In this document: positions 1-8,702 of the stretch, piece after piece
How the letters are laid out: every line of letters starts with the position of its first letter
How positions within the stretch are numbered: position 1 is the first letter of the stretch
NCBI GenBank assembly: GCA_025989215.1
Contig: JAPDNP010000007.1
Coordinates: 210,688 to 274,687 of the forward strand
DNA: 64,000 nt
Source of the DNA: Neisseriaceae bacterium JH1-16
GTDB lineage: Bacteria > Pseudomonadota > Gammaproteobacteria > Burkholderiales > Chromobacteriaceae
Reading direction: 5' to 3'
Translations under genes and position numbers: made by a program
Notes under the pieces: model-generated
Seen by the model: only the letters and a program-made list of their open reading frames with translations
What the model was told of the DNA's origin: nothing
Databases searched by the model: none

Positions 1-226
1 CGTAGCGCCCGAGCCGGTTGACCGACTCTTCGGCCAACCAGGCCGCCAGCGGCGCCGGTGCCGCGTCCAGCGCCAGCAGGTAACGGAAACCGTGCTCGCC
101 CAATAGCTGCGGCAGCGCCAGCTCGCGCCCGGTCAGCCACGGCGGCGGCGCGGTCAATAGCGCGGCCAGATCGCGGACCTGCGGATGCTGCAGGCGCCAC
201 CACAAGGCATCGAGGGCGACATTCAT
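1..226 (-). CDS. DUF1853-family protein, N-terminal part (runs off the window)
   Basis: Partial gene: reading leftward from ATG at 226 the frame stays open to the window edge (75 codons). The start of the protein reads MNVALDALWWRLQHPQVRDL followed by a Leu/Ala-rich stretch and PPPW. A short lead, then HP-x-VRDLA and a PP motif, is how DUF1853 proteins begin, so I assign that family with moderate confidence; its biochemical role is unknown. The start lies 3 bases after the trmJ stop, so the two are probably co-transcribed and translationally coupled. One copy of the dispersed word TTGGCCGAA (29-37 as its complement) falls in frame as Leu-Ala-Glu. The C-terminus is not visible. Confidence 0.55.
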   Translation of the reverse strand, partial: MNVALDALWWRLQHPQVRDLAALLTAPPPWLTGRELALPQLLGEHGFRYLLALDAAPAPLAAWLAEESVNRLGRY

Positions 227-229
227 CGG

Positions 230-994
230 CTAGTCCTTATCGTTGTCCTGCAGCTTGTCGGCGGTGCGCTCCACCTGTTTCCAGAAGCCGCGCAGGATGT
301 CGATCTCCTCGCGCTCCACGTCGGCGCGGCCGAACAGGCGGCGCATGCGGCGCATCAACCGCTCGCTGTTGCGGCGCTCGAAATAGCCGCTCTTGGCCAT
401 CGCGCTCTCCAGATGGCCGAGCATGCCCTCGACCTCGGCGTGGGTCGCCGGCAGCGATTCCTGCTCCAGGTGCGGCAGCGGCATCTCGACCTGGCTGAAC
501 AGCTCGTAGCACAGCACCTGCACCGCCTGCGACAGGTTCAGCGAGAAGTAGTCCGGATTGCCCGGAATCGTCACCAGCCGGTTGCACAGCTCGACCTCGT
601 CGATCGACAGGCCGAAGGTCTCGTTACCAAACACCAGCGCCACCTGCTCGCCGGCCTGGGCACGGGCCAGCAGCTCCGGCACCGCCTCGCGCGGCGTCGC
701 CAGCGGCGTGGTCAGCTCGCGGCGGCGGCTGGTCAGCGCGCAGGCGATGGTCACGTCGGCCAGTGCGTCGGCCAGCGTCGGCAGCACGGTGGCGCGCTCC
801 AGCACGTCCACCGCGCCGGAGGCCAGCGTGTCGGCCTCCGGGTGTGGAAACGCCTTCGGCTCGACCAGATACAGATTGGTCAGGCCCATGGTTTTCATCG
901 CGCGGGCAGCCGAACCGACGTTACCCGGGTGGCTCGGTCGCGCCAGCACGACGCGAATGTTCTTCAAAAAATCAGGGACTTCGGGTTTATTCAT
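230..994 (-). CDS. trmJ: tRNA (cytidine/uridine-2'-O-)-methyltransferase TrmJ
   Basis: 254 residues, close to E. coli TrmJ (246). It is a SPOUT-class enzyme that methylates the 2'-O of nucleotide 32 in tRNA anticodon loops using SAM. The N-terminal LARPSHPGNVGSAARAMKTM block, the central LVFGNETFGLS motif (about residues 118-128) and SLNLSQAVQVLCYEL (about 150-165), which forms the trefoil-knot SAM site, are all present. ATG at 994 follows an upstream spacer shared with divergent suhB, an arrangement also known in enterobacteria. A DUF1853 gene follows 3 bases after the stop. The assignment is secure at family level; TrmJ rather than another TrmH-like enzyme is supported by the length and the PGNVGSAAR signature. 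Confidence 0.93.
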   Translation of the reverse strand: MNKPEVPDFLKNIRVVLARPSHPGNVGSAARAMKTMGLTNLYLVEPKAFPHPEADTLASGAVDVLERATVLPTLADALADVTIACALTSRRRELTTPLATPREAVPELLARAQAGEQVALVFGNETFGLSIDEVELCNRLVTIPGNPDYFSLNLSQAVQVLCYELFSQVEMPLPHLEQESLPATHAEVEGMLGHLESAMAKSGYFERRNSERLMRRMRRLFGRADVEREEIDILRGFWKQVERTADKLQDNDKD

Positions 995-1008
995 GAGTAG
1001 TTGTCGCG

Positions 1009-1069
1009 TACAATGTCAGCCATATTTCAAAGACCCGCGTTCTGCGCGGGTTTTTATCGTTCCTTAACC
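1009..1069 (+). promoter_or_regulatory. suhB leader: -10-like box, terminator hairpin and boxA-like element
   Basis: A TACAAT hexamer (1009-1014) could be a -10 box, though no good -35 precedes it. A hairpin follows, ACCCGCG (1033-1039) with CGCGGGT (1045-1051), and then a T run (1051-1055), the form of an intrinsic terminator pointing toward suhB. Directly after it CGTTCCTTAACC (1058-1069) matches 9 of 12 positions of the E. coli boxA consensus CGCTCTTTAACA. No plus-strand gene lies upstream for this terminator to serve. E. coli suhB is controlled by Nus factors through boxA-type leader sequences, so an attenuated leader is plausible; this is inference. Confidence 0.5.
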
Positions 1070-1138
1070 CATATTGTAACGACGCAGGCCGCCCGACGCT
1101 CGGGCCGGCGGCGTCAGACCGTGTAGAAAAGGCCAGAC

Positions 1139-1930
1139 ATGCATCCTATGCTCAATGTCGCGGTGAAAGCCGCGCGCCGTGCTGCCACCGTGATCCAGCG
1201 CGCTTCGCTGAACGTCGACGTGATCCGCGTCGAGCGCAAGAAAGCCAACGACTTCGTGTCCGAAGTCGACCGCAACGCCGAAGCGGCGATCATCGAGACC
1301 ATTCTCGAAGCGTATCCAAAGCATGGCGTGTTGGCCGAAGAATCCGGCGCACAGGGCATCGGCCAGTCCGAATACGAGTGGATCATCGACCCGCTCGACG
1401 GCACCACCAACTTCCTGCACGGTCACCAGCAATATGCGGTCTCGATCGCCCTCGCTCACAAGGGCCAGATCCAGCAAGCCGTAGTCTACGACCCGAACCG
1501 TAACGACCTGTTCACCGCCAGCCGCGGTGTCGGCGCGTTCTTGAACGACCGTCGCATCCGCGTCTCCAAGCGCATCAACATGAACGAATGCCTGATCGCC
1601 ACCGGCTTCCCGGTGGTCGACCAGTCGATGATCGACACCTACTTCGCGATGCTGAAGGACGTGCTGGCCAAGACCGCCGGCGGCCGCCGCGAAGGTTCAG
1701 CCGCGCTCGACCTGGCCAACGTGGCCTGCGGTCGCGTCGATGGTTTCTTCGAATTCAACCTGAAGCCGTGGGACATCGCCGCGGGCGCTCTGATCGTCCA
1801 GGAAGCCGGCGGCATCGTCACCGACCTGGTCGGCGAAGACAGCTGGTTGGAATCGGGCGACATCGTCGCCGCCAACCCGAAGGTGCTGGGCCAACTGCTG
1901 CACATCTTCGCGCCGCACCTCAAAGGCTGA
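1139..1930 (+). CDS. suhB: inositol monophosphatase family protein SuhB
   Basis: 263 residues, the usual length of SuhB/IMPase. The metal-binding motifs are intact: EES at about residues 67-69, DPLDGTTNF at about 84-92 and WDIAAGALIVQEAGG near 216-230. In proteobacteria SuhB acts less as a metabolic phosphatase than as part of the Nus antitermination complex that coats rRNA transcripts. ATG at 1139 is used; the next Met is 3 codons on. The leader carries a terminator-like hairpin and a boxA-like sequence. A 12-bp perfect hairpin follows the stop. One in-frame TTGGCCGAA (1331) encodes LAE inside the conserved LAEES motif. Confidence 0.95.
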   Translation: MHPMLNVAVKAARRAATVIQRASLNVDVIRVERKKANDFVSEVDRNAEAAIIETILEAYPKHGVLAEESGAQGIGQSEYEWIIDPLDGTTNFLHGHQQYAVSIALAHKGQIQQAVVYDPNRNDLFTASRGVGAFLNDRRIRVSKRINMNECLIATGFPVVDQSMIDTYFAMLKDVLAKTAGGRREGSAALDLANVACGRVDGFFEFNLKPWDIAAGALIVQEAGGIVTDLVGEDSWLESGDIVAANPKVLGQLLHIFAPHLKG

Positions 1931-1953
1931 TCGGGCCGAGTCCATCGCCAGCT

Positions 1954-1987
1954 ACAACGCCCTGCCCCGTGCAGGGCGTTGTCGTTT
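1954..1987 (+). terminator. suhB terminator
   Basis: Perfect 12-bp stem, ACAACGCCCTGC (1954-1965) with GCAGGGCGTTGT (1971-1982), loop CCCGT, followed by CGTTTCTG. The T tract is modest. The metalloprotease gene on the opposite strand ends just beyond at 1995, so the hairpin may also serve that gene. Confidence 0.7.
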
Positions 1988-1994
1988 CTGCCGC

Positions 1995-3770
1995 CTAGCG
2001 CACCACGACGGTGACGCTGGTTCGCGGCGGCAGCCGCAATGTCTCGCGATAGCTGCCCTGCACCTGCGGGCGCACCAGCGGAAAGAAACCCAGCGGCGCC
2101 AGCGACGCCGGCAGGGTCGTGGGCAATCGCGGCGAGGGCCGGTAGTAGGCGCCGTCGAGAGGCAGTAGCGTATAGCCCGCCTCGCTGCGCGCCGGGAAGC
2201 CGAAACCCGCCGGCGAGCCCGCCGCCGGCAACAGCGCGATCGACGCGCCGAAGCGGCGCAGCGCCTGCTGCGCACCCTCGCCCCCCGCCTGCTGGAGCGC
2301 GTTGTCCAGCACCCGCCACGAGTCGCTGGTACTCAGGTTGCGCAACAGCCGCTGATAGAAGCCGATGCCGTACTGGCGCAGCAGATAGGCGCCGAAGCTG
2401 CCACCGCTGTCGTAGCTGTAACAGGGGTTGTCCGGGTCGAACATCGTGAAGACGGTGATGGTGCAATTGAACCCGCCGAACTCTCCCCAATACAGCCCGC
2501 TCAACAGCCGCCCGTCGCGAATCGGGTGGAAAGCGAAGCCGAGCCGCTCGGCGATCACGTCTTCCATCATCATCGCGGTCATCTCCTCCAGCCACGGCTG
2601 GAACGCCTGCGCCTGACTGGCGGGCGGCCGCACTGAGCGCTGGTAGAAATTGACCAGGTGCAGCAGCTCGTGCGCCAGCGCGGAGGTCATCAATTGCATG
2701 CCGTCGATCGGCCCGGCCTGATAGAAGCTTTCCGCCCGCAGCACGATGCTGAGCGCCTCGTTGCTGTGGCCCAGGTAGGCATCGTACGCCGGGTCGCCGC
2801 TGGGGCCGTCCAGCCAGGCATCGGCCGGGCTGAAGTAGCCGTCGGCGGGATCGACCAGATCGCCGGCAATCAGAATATCGACGTCCTGCTGCGGGCCGAT
2901 CAGCTCTGCAACATCATGTGTGCCCCATGGTGCGCCGGCCAGCCCGGTCACCATGCGGTACACCGAGTTCGGCCCGACCACCAGCTGCTGCATCAGCCGG
3001 TCGAGCATCGCGTCGCTGATGCGATCGGCGCGGTACTGCTCATCAACCACCCACAGATTGATCCGCCGGCTGCCGTCGGCCACCGGCTGCTGACGCAGCA
3101 GCGTCGCCGCGCGGCGGTTACGCACCGAGGAGTCCTCGTTGCCGCTGGCGGCATCCACCCACCAGTCGCGCGCGTCACCCAGTTGGGCGGCGATGGTCAT
3201 CGTGCGTGCCTGCACCCGGGCGTCGCGCTGGCGGGAGCGCCCGTCAGGCTGTTGTCGTGTCCGTTCCAGTTGCAGGCTTGCCCAGGCTTGCTGGGTCAGA
3301 TGGCGGCTGCCAGCGCGCGGCGCACCGCTGCGGCGCTCGAGCCCATGCAAGGTGGCGATGCGACTCCACTGCAAGGGCAACGCCGAGCGCGGGTACAGCG
3401 CCAGGGCCGGCAACGCTTGCTCGACCGCGCCATGGTTGGTCAACACCAGCTGCACATCCTTGCCGGGAATGCCGTCGATCTGCAGCGACAGCTCGACCGG
3501 CTGCGCACTGTCGTTGCTGTACTGCCAGACACCGACGCCCTGCCCGGCATAGCGGGTGGCGTCCAGTGCCCCACAAGCCGGGCCGCTGCAATCGGCCACC
3601 AGCCCCGGCCGCACCGGTGTGGTCACCGGCCCACCGGGCGCCGTGCCCGAGCTCGCGGATGAATCACCCGTTCCGCCTCCACCACCACAGCCTGCCAATA
3701 GCCCGCCGAGCAGCAACACCACCGCGCCATAGCGCAGCGCCAGCCCTGCCCGGGTTCCGAGTCTTTTCAC
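1995..3770 (-). CDS. lipoprotein zinc metalloprotease, M30 (hyicolysin)-like
   Basis: 591 residues. The N-terminus has a hydrophobic signal segment ending in lipobox LLAGC (Cys28), then a glycine/serine-rich linker, so it should be a lipidated envelope protein. The catalytic motif HELLH sits at residues 367-371, followed by LVNFYQR and, about 20 residues on, QPWLEEMTAMM (391-401). The pattern HExxH...N...W..E is typical of peptidase family M30, in which the downstream Glu completes zinc coordination. The N-terminal 350 residues show no motif I recognise and probably hold a propeptide or binding domain. It stands alone, with a hairpin between it and suhB. Protease activity is inferred from the motif; the substrate is unknown. 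Confidence 0.7.
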   Translation of the reverse strand: MKRLGTRAGLALRYGAVVLLLGGLLAGCGGGGGTGDSSASSGTAPGGPVTTPVRPGLVADCSGPACGALDATRYAGQGVGVWQYSNDSAQPVELSLQIDGIPGKDVQLVLTNHGAVEQALPALALYPRSALPLQWSRIATLHGLERRSGAPRAGSRHLTQQAWASLQLERTRQQPDGRSRQRDARVQARTMTIAAQLGDARDWWVDAASGNEDSSVRNRRAATLLRQQPVADGSRRINLWVVDEQYRADRISDAMLDRLMQQLVVGPNSVYRMVTGLAGAPWGTHDVAELIGPQQDVDILIAGDLVDPADGYFSPADAWLDGPSGDPAYDAYLGHSNEALSIVLRAESFYQAGPIDGMQLMTSALAHELLHLVNFYQRSVRPPASQAQAFQPWLEEMTAMMMEDVIAERLGFAFHPIRDGRLLSGLYWGEFGGFNCTITVFTMFDPDNPCYSYDSGGSFGAYLLRQYGIGFYQRLLRNLSTSDSWRVLDNALQQAGGEGAQQALRRFGASIALLPAAGSPAGFGFPARSEAGYTLLPLDGAYYRPSPRLPTTLPASLAPLGFFPLVRPQVQGSYRETLRLPPRTSVTVVVR

Positions 3771-3908
3771 CTTGCCATCCCTGCCAGCGCTTCAATCCAT
3801 CATCATGAATAAATAGGCATGGTTACGCAAAGTTACTTTCGGCACGCCAGGCTTCATTTGCAGAGACGGCGATGGACATCCCAGCGCAGCGCCCTGTCAG
3901 TCGGACGG

Positions 3909-3917
3909 TTGGCCGAA
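3909..3917 (+). repeat. intergenic copy of the TTGGCCGAA word
   Basis: Exact copy preceded by CGG and followed by GCC, in the spacer between the metalloprotease gene and the end of the LysR gene. It belongs to the dispersed family described for the whole window. Confidence 0.9.
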
Positions 3918-3931
3918 GCCGCTGCCCACCC

Positions 3932-4822
3932 TCAGCCCGGCGCCTTGCCCAGTAGCGGTTCTTCACTCAACCGCTCCTGCAGAAAATCGCAGAACGCCCG
4001 GATCCGGGCGACCCGTTTCAGATCGGGATGGGTCAGCAGCCACAGCGGGGTGTCGAGCGCGGGGTCGGGTTCGGCCAACCTCACCAGCGGCGGGTCGGCC
4101 TCGGCCAGCAGGCACAGCAGCATGCCGACGCCCAGGCCGTGCCGCACCGCATCGACCATGCCGACCAGGCTGTCTGCACTGAACACGATGCGCTCGGCCG
4201 GCACCTGGCGGCGCAGCCAGGCCGCCTGCGCCAGGTGCGCCAGGCTGTCATCCGGTGCGACCCAGTCGTGCTCGGCCCAGCCAGTCGCCGCTGCCCGGCC
4301 GGCGAGATAGCTGCTCGCCGCATACGGCGCGGTCTGCAGCCGCCCGAGCCGGCGCCCGATCAGGTTGTCCGGCGGGCTCGAGGTTGGCCGAACGGCCACA
4401 TCGGCCTCGCGCTGCGTCAGGCTCAGAAAGCTGTTGCCGGTCACCAGCTGTAGCTGGATGCCGGGATAGGCACGGCGAAACGCCGCCAGATGCGGCATCA
4501 ACAGCGGCACCAACGTGTCGGTGCTGGTCAGCCGCAGCGTGCCGGACAGCTGAGCGTCGTGGCCGGCGAGTCGCCGCTGCGCCGCCTCGATCTGCTCGCC
4601 GACCCCGTCCAGCTCCTCGCGCAGCGCCTCGCCGGCCGCCGTCATCAGATAGCCGCTGTGCAGCCGCTCGAACAGCCGCACCCCGAGCCGGGTCTCCAGA
4701 TGATCGAGCCGGCGCAGCACCGTCGAATGGTTGACGCCCAACCGCCGCGCCGCCGCCGACAGCGAGCCGGCCCGGTGCACCGCCAGGAAATAGCGCAGGT
4801 CGTCCCACTCCATGTCATGCAT
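3932..4822 (-). CDS. LysR-family transcriptional regulator
   Basis: 296 residues, standard LysR length. The N-terminal winged helix-turn-helix is clear: DLRYFLAVHRAGSLSAAARR, then LGVNHSTVLRRLDHLE and LGVRLFERL (residues 8-56). The remainder is the periplasmic-binding-like effector domain (about 90-290). ATG at 4822 gives MHDMEW; a second in-phase ATG at 4813 is equally possible because neither has a strong ribosome-binding site. It is divergent from the GST-sugE pair with a 96-bp spacer holding a LysR-type dyad, so it probably controls that pair and itself. The effector is unknown. Two TTGGCCGAA words lie within it (4070 and 4384, in opposite orientation). Confidence 0.9.
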   Translation of the reverse strand: MHDMEWDDLRYFLAVHRAGSLSAAARRLGVNHSTVLRRLDHLETRLGVRLFERLHSGYLMTAAGEALREELDGVGEQIEAAQRRLAGHDAQLSGTLRLTSTDTLVPLLMPHLAAFRRAYPGIQLQLVTGNSFLSLTQREADVAVRPTSSPPDNLIGRRLGRLQTAPYAASSYLAGRAAATGWAEHDWVAPDDSLAHLAQAAWLRRQVPAERIVFSADSLVGMVDAVRHGLGVGMLLCLLAEADPPLVRLAEPDPALDTPLWLLTHPDLKRVARIRAFCDFLQERLSEEPLLGKAPG

Positions 4823-4839
4823 TTTTGCAGCTCAATTCG

Positions 4840-4868
4840 GCATTTATTGCCAATGTTAATGCTATAAC
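4840..4868 (+). promoter_or_regulatory. candidate LysR operator and GST -10 box
   Basis: GCATT (4840-4844) and AATGC (4858-4862) form an inverted repeat with 13 bases between them, containing the T-N11-A core expected for LysR-type regulators. TATAAC (4863-4868) follows directly and may be the -10 of the GST gene; no clear -35 is visible, as expected for an activator-dependent promoter. Function is inferred from position. Confidence 0.4.
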
Positions 4869-4918
4869 GCATAGCCTAGAGTGGACACCATCATCTCGCC
4901 ACCCTGATGGAGTCCGCC

Positions 4919-5536
4919 ATGCTGACGCTGTATACCGCCCACACGCCGAACGGCCACAAGGCCGCGATCGCGCTGCACGAACTGGCGCTGCCACACACCG
5001 TGCGCAGCGTCGACCTCGCCGCCGGCGAGCAACACCGCGCGGCATTCCTGGCGCTCAACCCCAATAACAAGATCCCGGTGCTGGTCGACGACGACCAGAC
5101 CATCTTCGAGTCCGGCGCCATCCTGATCCACCTGGCCGACAAGACCGGCCGCCTGCTGCCCGCCGAGCCGGCGGCGCGCAGCGTCGCGCTGCAATGGCTG
5201 TTCCTGCAGGTGGGCAGCATCGGCCCGATGCTCGGCCAGCTGTGGTGGTTCCGGCACGGCAGCCCGACCCCCAACCCGGCGGCGCTAGAGCGCTACCAGC
5301 GCGAGACGCTGCGCCTCTACGGCGTGATCGAGCGCCGCCTTGAGACGGCCGCCTACCTCGCCGGCGACGACTACAGCATCGCCGACATCGCCAGCTACCC
5401 GTGGCTGGCCACCCACGAGGAACTGGGCATCCCGATTGCCGACTACCCGCGGCTGCGCGACTGGCTCGCACTGATCGGCCAACGTCCCGCCGTACAGCGC
5501 GGCATGCAGGCGCCGCGCGACGGCGCGAACCGATAA
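4919..5536 (+). CDS. glutathione S-transferase family protein
   Basis: 205 residues from ATG 4919, which is preceded at good spacing by GATGGAG; the ATG at 4907 overlaps that site and is rejected. The N-terminal thioredoxin-like half has LTLYTAHTPNGHKAAIALHE and the cis-proline/GSH-binding part NPNNKIPVLVDDD plus ESGAILIHLADK (about residues 45-80). This matches the YfcG/YghU-type (Nu class) or beta-like GSTs. The C-terminal all-helical domain ends with ADIASYPWL. The substrate is unknown. It sits 10 bp before sugE, implying a detoxification pair under the divergent LysR regulator. Confidence 0.88.
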   Translation: MLTLYTAHTPNGHKAAIALHELALPHTVRSVDLAAGEQHRAAFLALNPNNKIPVLVDDDQTIFESGAILIHLADKTGRLLPAEPAARSVALQWLFLQVGSIGPMLGQLWWFRHGSPTPNPAALERYQRETLRLYGVIERRLETAAYLAGDDYSIADIASYPWLATHEELGIPIADYPRLRDWLALIGQRPAVQRGMQAPRDGANR

Positions 5537-5546
5537 GGAGAGCACC

Positions 5547-5864
5547 ATGGCCTGGTTACTGTTACTCGCCGCCGGCCTCGTCGAGATCGCGATGGCGCTG
5601 GCGCTGAAATACGCCGACGGCGGCAGCCGCCCGGGGATGCTGGCCCTGGGCCTGGGCGCCGCGCTGGTCAGCCTGGTGCTGTTGACCGGTGCGCTGAAGA
5701 CGCTGCCGGTCGGCACCGCCTACGCGATCTGGACCGGCATCGGCGCGATCGGCATCACGCTGATCGGCATCCTGCTGCTGGGCGAGAGCTTCGCGCCGCT
5801 GCGGCTGGGCTGCATCGCGCTGATTTTCGCCGGCATAGCCGGGCTGAAACTGCTGCCGTCCTGA
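5547..5864 (+). CDS. sugE: small multidrug resistance family transporter, SugE/Gdx type
   Basis: 105 residues with four predicted transmembrane helices, the SMR size. The key membrane glutamate lies in AAGLVEIAMALALKY (Glu13), and the PVGTAYAIWTGIGAIG block (about residues 53-68) is the hallmark of SMR proteins. The AIWTGIGA wording fits the SugE/Gdx branch, members of which export guanidinium or quaternary ammonium compounds by proton exchange. SD AAGGAGAG precedes the ATG. Co-directional with the GST gene at 10 bp, so probably one transcript. No guanidine riboswitch is visible in the short spacer. A long palindromic element begins at the base after the stop codon. Confidence 0.88.
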   Translation: MAWLLLLAAGLVEIAMALALKYADGGSRPGMLALGLGAALVSLVLLTGALKTLPVGTAYAIWTGIGAIGITLIGILLLGESFAPLRLGCIALIFAGIAGLKLLPS

Positions 5865-6005
5865 GAACCTGCTCACGATCTACTGCACTCGGGTGATCCT
5901 GCGTTGAAATGCTGCTCAAAATGCTCATGGACTCCATGTCCATTCCGCTTTTTCGCGTCATTTCGCCTTGTCTGACCCTTCGTTCGCGAGATCGTGCACT
6001 GGTTC
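5865..6005. repeat. 141-bp palindromic element directly after sugE
   Basis: The 17-base outer arms 5865-5881 (GAACCTGCTCACGATCT) and 5989-6005 (AGATCGTGCACTGGTTC) are complementary at 14 of 17 positions. Inside, GGAC-TCCAT-GTCC makes a central hairpin flanked by further complementary blocks (GAAATG with CATTTC). The element begins at the base after the sugE TGA. It looks like an interspersed palindromic repeat or miniature element; a second element with similar architecture follows marC at 46314. Confidence 0.6.
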
Positions 6006-6042
6006 TGAGCCCTGCTGAGGACGGAGTCTTGCCCCTCTCACC

Positions 6043-6064
6043 GCCCCCGCCTTCCGGGGGCGGT
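6043..6064. other. GC hairpin upstream of mutS
   Basis: CCGCCCCCG and CGGGGGCGG form a strong stem around a short CCTTC loop, about 70 bases before mutS. There is no T run, so it is not an obvious terminator. It may influence the mutS leader. Confidence 0.35.
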
Positions 6065-6134
6065 ACGCTTGTCGAGAAGCCGGCGCCGCGCTCCGGTAGA
6101 ATGGCGGGTCAATGTATCAAGACCCATTCAAGCC

Positions 6135-8702
6135 ATGGACCGCGCAGTGAACAAAGACAAGGCCCCCGCCCATACGCCAATGATGGCGCAGTACTTTTCG
6201 TTGAAAAAAGACCATCCGGACAAGCTGCTGTTCTACCGCATGGGCGACTTCTACGAGCTGTTCTACGAGGATGCGGAGAAGGCCTCGCGGTTATTGGACA
6301 TCACCCTGACCACCCGCGGCGCCACTGCCGGCGTGCCGATCAAGATGGCCGGCGTGCCCTACCACGCCGCCGAGGGCTATCTGGCGCGGCTGGTGAAACT
6401 CGGCGAATCGGTAGCGATCGCCGAGCAGATCGGCGACCCGGCGCTCGCGAAGGGCCCGGTGGAGCGCAAGGTAGTGCGGGTGGTGACGCCGGGCACCTTG
6501 ACCGACGCCGCCTTGCTCGACGACAAGCGCGACAACCGCGTGCTGGCGCTCAACAGCCTGCGCGGCACCCTGGGGCTCGGCTGGATCTCGCTCGCCAGCG
6601 GTGAATTCCGCCTGCAGCAGACCAGCATCGACGAGCTCGCGAGCGAACTGGAGCGGCTGCGCCCGGCCGAGATCGTGCTGCCGGACGGCCTGGACATCCC
6701 GCTATTGTCCCAGCTCGGCATCCCCAGCCAGCGCCTGCCGGCCTGGCAGTTCGACGCCGAATCGTCCACCGCCACGCTGACCCGCCACTTCGGCACCCGG
6801 GATCTCGCCGGTTTCGGCGTCGACGGCATGCACGTGGCGATCGGCTGTGCCGGCGCGCTGCTCGAATACGTCAAATCCACCCAGGGCGTGCAGCCCAGCC
6901 ACATCGCGAGCCTCGCGGTCGAAGACGCGCGCGAGCTGATCCGTCTCGACGCCGCCACCCGCCGCAATCTGGAGCTGACCGAAACGATCCGCGGCGAGCC
7001 GAGCCCGACATTGCTGTCGCTGCTCGACACCTGCGCCACCAGCATGGGCAGCCGTCTGCTCGCCCACTGGCTGCACCACCCGATCCGCCGCCACGGCAAG
7101 TTGGCCGAACGGCTGTCGGCGGTGCGCGTACTGCGCGATGCCTGGCAGGATGTGCGCGACAGCCTCGCCGAAGTCGGCGACGTCGAGCGCATCACCGCGC
7201 GCGTCGCCTTGCGCAGCGCCCGGCCGCGCGATCTCGCCGCCTTGCGCGACAGCCTGAAGGCGCTGGAGGCGACGCGAACGTTGGCCGAACGACTGGACAG
7301 CCCCTTGCTGCAACAGCTCGCCGGCGTGCTGCCGCGCGAGTCGGAAGTCGCCGCGCTGCTGGCCCGGTCCATCCTGCCGGAGCCGGCCACTTTCCTGCGC
7401 GACGGCGGCGTGATCAACCACGGTTATTCGCCGACGCTCGACGAGCTGCGCGCGATCCAGCAGAACTGCGGCGACTTTCTGTTGCAGTTGGAGGCGCGCG
7501 AGAAGGAACGCACCGGCATCAGCACGCTGAAGGTCGAGTACAACCGCGTGCACGGCTTCTACATCGAGGTGACCAAGGCGCAGGGCGACAAGGTGCCGGA
7601 CGACTACCGCCGCCGCCAGACGCTGAAGAACGCCGAGCGCTACATCACCCCGGAGCTGAAGGAATTCGAGGACAAGGCACTGTCGGCCAACGACCGCGCG
7701 CTGATGCTGGAGAAGCAGCTCTACGAGTCGCTGCTCGACGAGCTGGCCGCCCACATCGCCGAGCTGAAGCTGGTCGCCCAGGCCACCGCCAGCCTCGACG
7801 TGCTCGCCACCTTGGCCGAACGCGCCGACACGCTCGGCTATGTCGAGCCCGAGTTCGTGCCGGGCGTGCAGCTGACCATCGAGAACGGCCGCCACCCGGT
7901 GGTCGAGGCCGAGGTCGACCGCTTCATCGCCAACGACACCCGGCTCGCCGACGAGCGCAAGCTGCTGTTGATCACCGGCCCGAACATGGGCGGTAAGTCG
8001 ACCTATATGCGCCAAGTGGCGCTGATCACCCTGCTCGCCCACATCGGCAGCTTTGTGCCGGCCGACCGCGCGGTGATCGGCGAGGTGGACCGCATCTTCA
8101 CCCGCATCGGCGCGTCGGACGACCTGGCCGGCGGGCGCTCGACCTTCATGGTCGAGATGACCGAGACCGCCAACATCCTCAACAACGCCACCGAGCACTC
8201 GCTGGTGTTGATGGACGAGGTCGGCCGCGGCACCTCCACCTTCGACGGCCTGGCACTGGCCTGGGCGATCGCGCGCGCGCTGATCGACAAGAACCGCGCG
8301 TACACCTTGTTCGCCACCCACTACTTCGAGCTGACCCGCCTCGCCGACGAGTTCGCCCAGGTCGCCAACGTGCATCTGAGTGCGGTCGAGCACAAGGACA
8401 GCATCGTGTTCCTGCATCATGTCGAGGACGGTCCGGCGAGCCAGAGCTACGGTCTGGCGGTAGCGCAACTGGCCGGCGTGCCGGGCAAGGTGATCCGCGA
8501 GGCGAAGCGTCACTTGGCCGAGCTGGAATCGCAGGCCGCCAGCGCGCACCGCCAGCCCGACCTGTTCACCGCACCGCTGGCCGAACCGGCCGAGCCGGCG
8601 CCGCATCCGGTGGTGGACAGGCTGGCCGACCTAGACCCGGACAGCCTGAGCCCGCGCGAGGCGCTGGCACTGCTGTACGAGCTACGGGCACTGGCGCAGT
8701 AA
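6135..8702 (+). CDS. mutS: DNA mismatch repair protein MutS
   Basis: 855 residues from ATG 6135 (E. coli 853). It recognises mismatches and signals to MutL. The mismatch-binding motif [15 protein letters not shown] is at about residues 35-49, the Walker [10 protein letters not shown] at 615-623, Walker [14 protein letters not shown] at about 688-700, and the HYFEL region follows. The start was chosen by alignment to the E. coli MutS lead (…HTPMMxQY): an upstream open stretch to 6069 is non-homologous. The C-terminal tail [16 protein letters not shown] is the tetramerisation segment. It carries three exact TTGGCCGAA words (7101, 7281, 7812), each read as Leu-Ala-Glu, tied with mutY for the most in any gene here. 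Confidence 0.97.
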   Translation: MDRAVNKDKAPAHTPMMAQYFSLKKDHPDKLLFYRMGDFYELFYEDAEKASRLLDITLTTRGATAGVPIKMAGVPYHAAEGYLARLVKLGESVAIAEQIGDPALAKGPVERKVVRVVTPGTLTDAALLDDKRDNRVLALNSLRGTLGLGWISLASGEFRLQQTSIDELASELERLRPAEIVLPDGLDIPLLSQLGIPSQRLPAWQFDAESSTATLTRHFGTRDLAGFGVDGMHVAIGCAGALLEYVKSTQGVQPSHIASLAVEDARELIRLDAATRRNLELTETIRGEPSPTLLSLLDTCATSMGSRLLAHWLHHPIRRHGKLAERLSAVRVLRDAWQDVRDSLAEVGDVERITARVALRSARPRDLAALRDSLKALEATRTLAERLDSPLLQQLAGVLPRESEVAALLARSILPEPATFLRDGGVINHGYSPTLDELRAIQQNCGDFLLQLEAREKERTGISTLKVEYNRVHGFYIEVTKAQGDKVPDDYRRRQTLKNAERYITPELKEFEDKALSANDRALMLEKQLYESLLDELAAHIAELKLVAQATASLDVLATLAERADTLGYVEPEFVPGVQLTIENGRHPVVEAEVDRFIANDTRLADERKLLLITGPNMGGKSTYMRQVALITLLAHIGSFVPADRAVIGEVDRIFTRIGASDDLAGGRSTFMVEMTETANILNNATEHSLVLMDEVGRGTSTFDGLALAWAIARALIDKNRAYTLFATHYFELTRLADEFAQVANVHLSAVEHKDSIVFLHHVEDGPASQSYGLAVAQLAGVPGKVIREAKRHLAELESQAASAHRQPDLFTAPLAEPAEPAPHPVVDRLADLDPDSLSPREALALLYELRALAQ

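Noticed and set aside
5536..5547. Guanidine riboswitch for sugE
   Set aside because: The spacer between the GST gene and sugE is only 10 bases, and no riboswitch hairpins were recognised before the GST gene.
6702..8606. 634-codon open frame on the minus strand
   Set aside because: Antisense to mutS; shadow.
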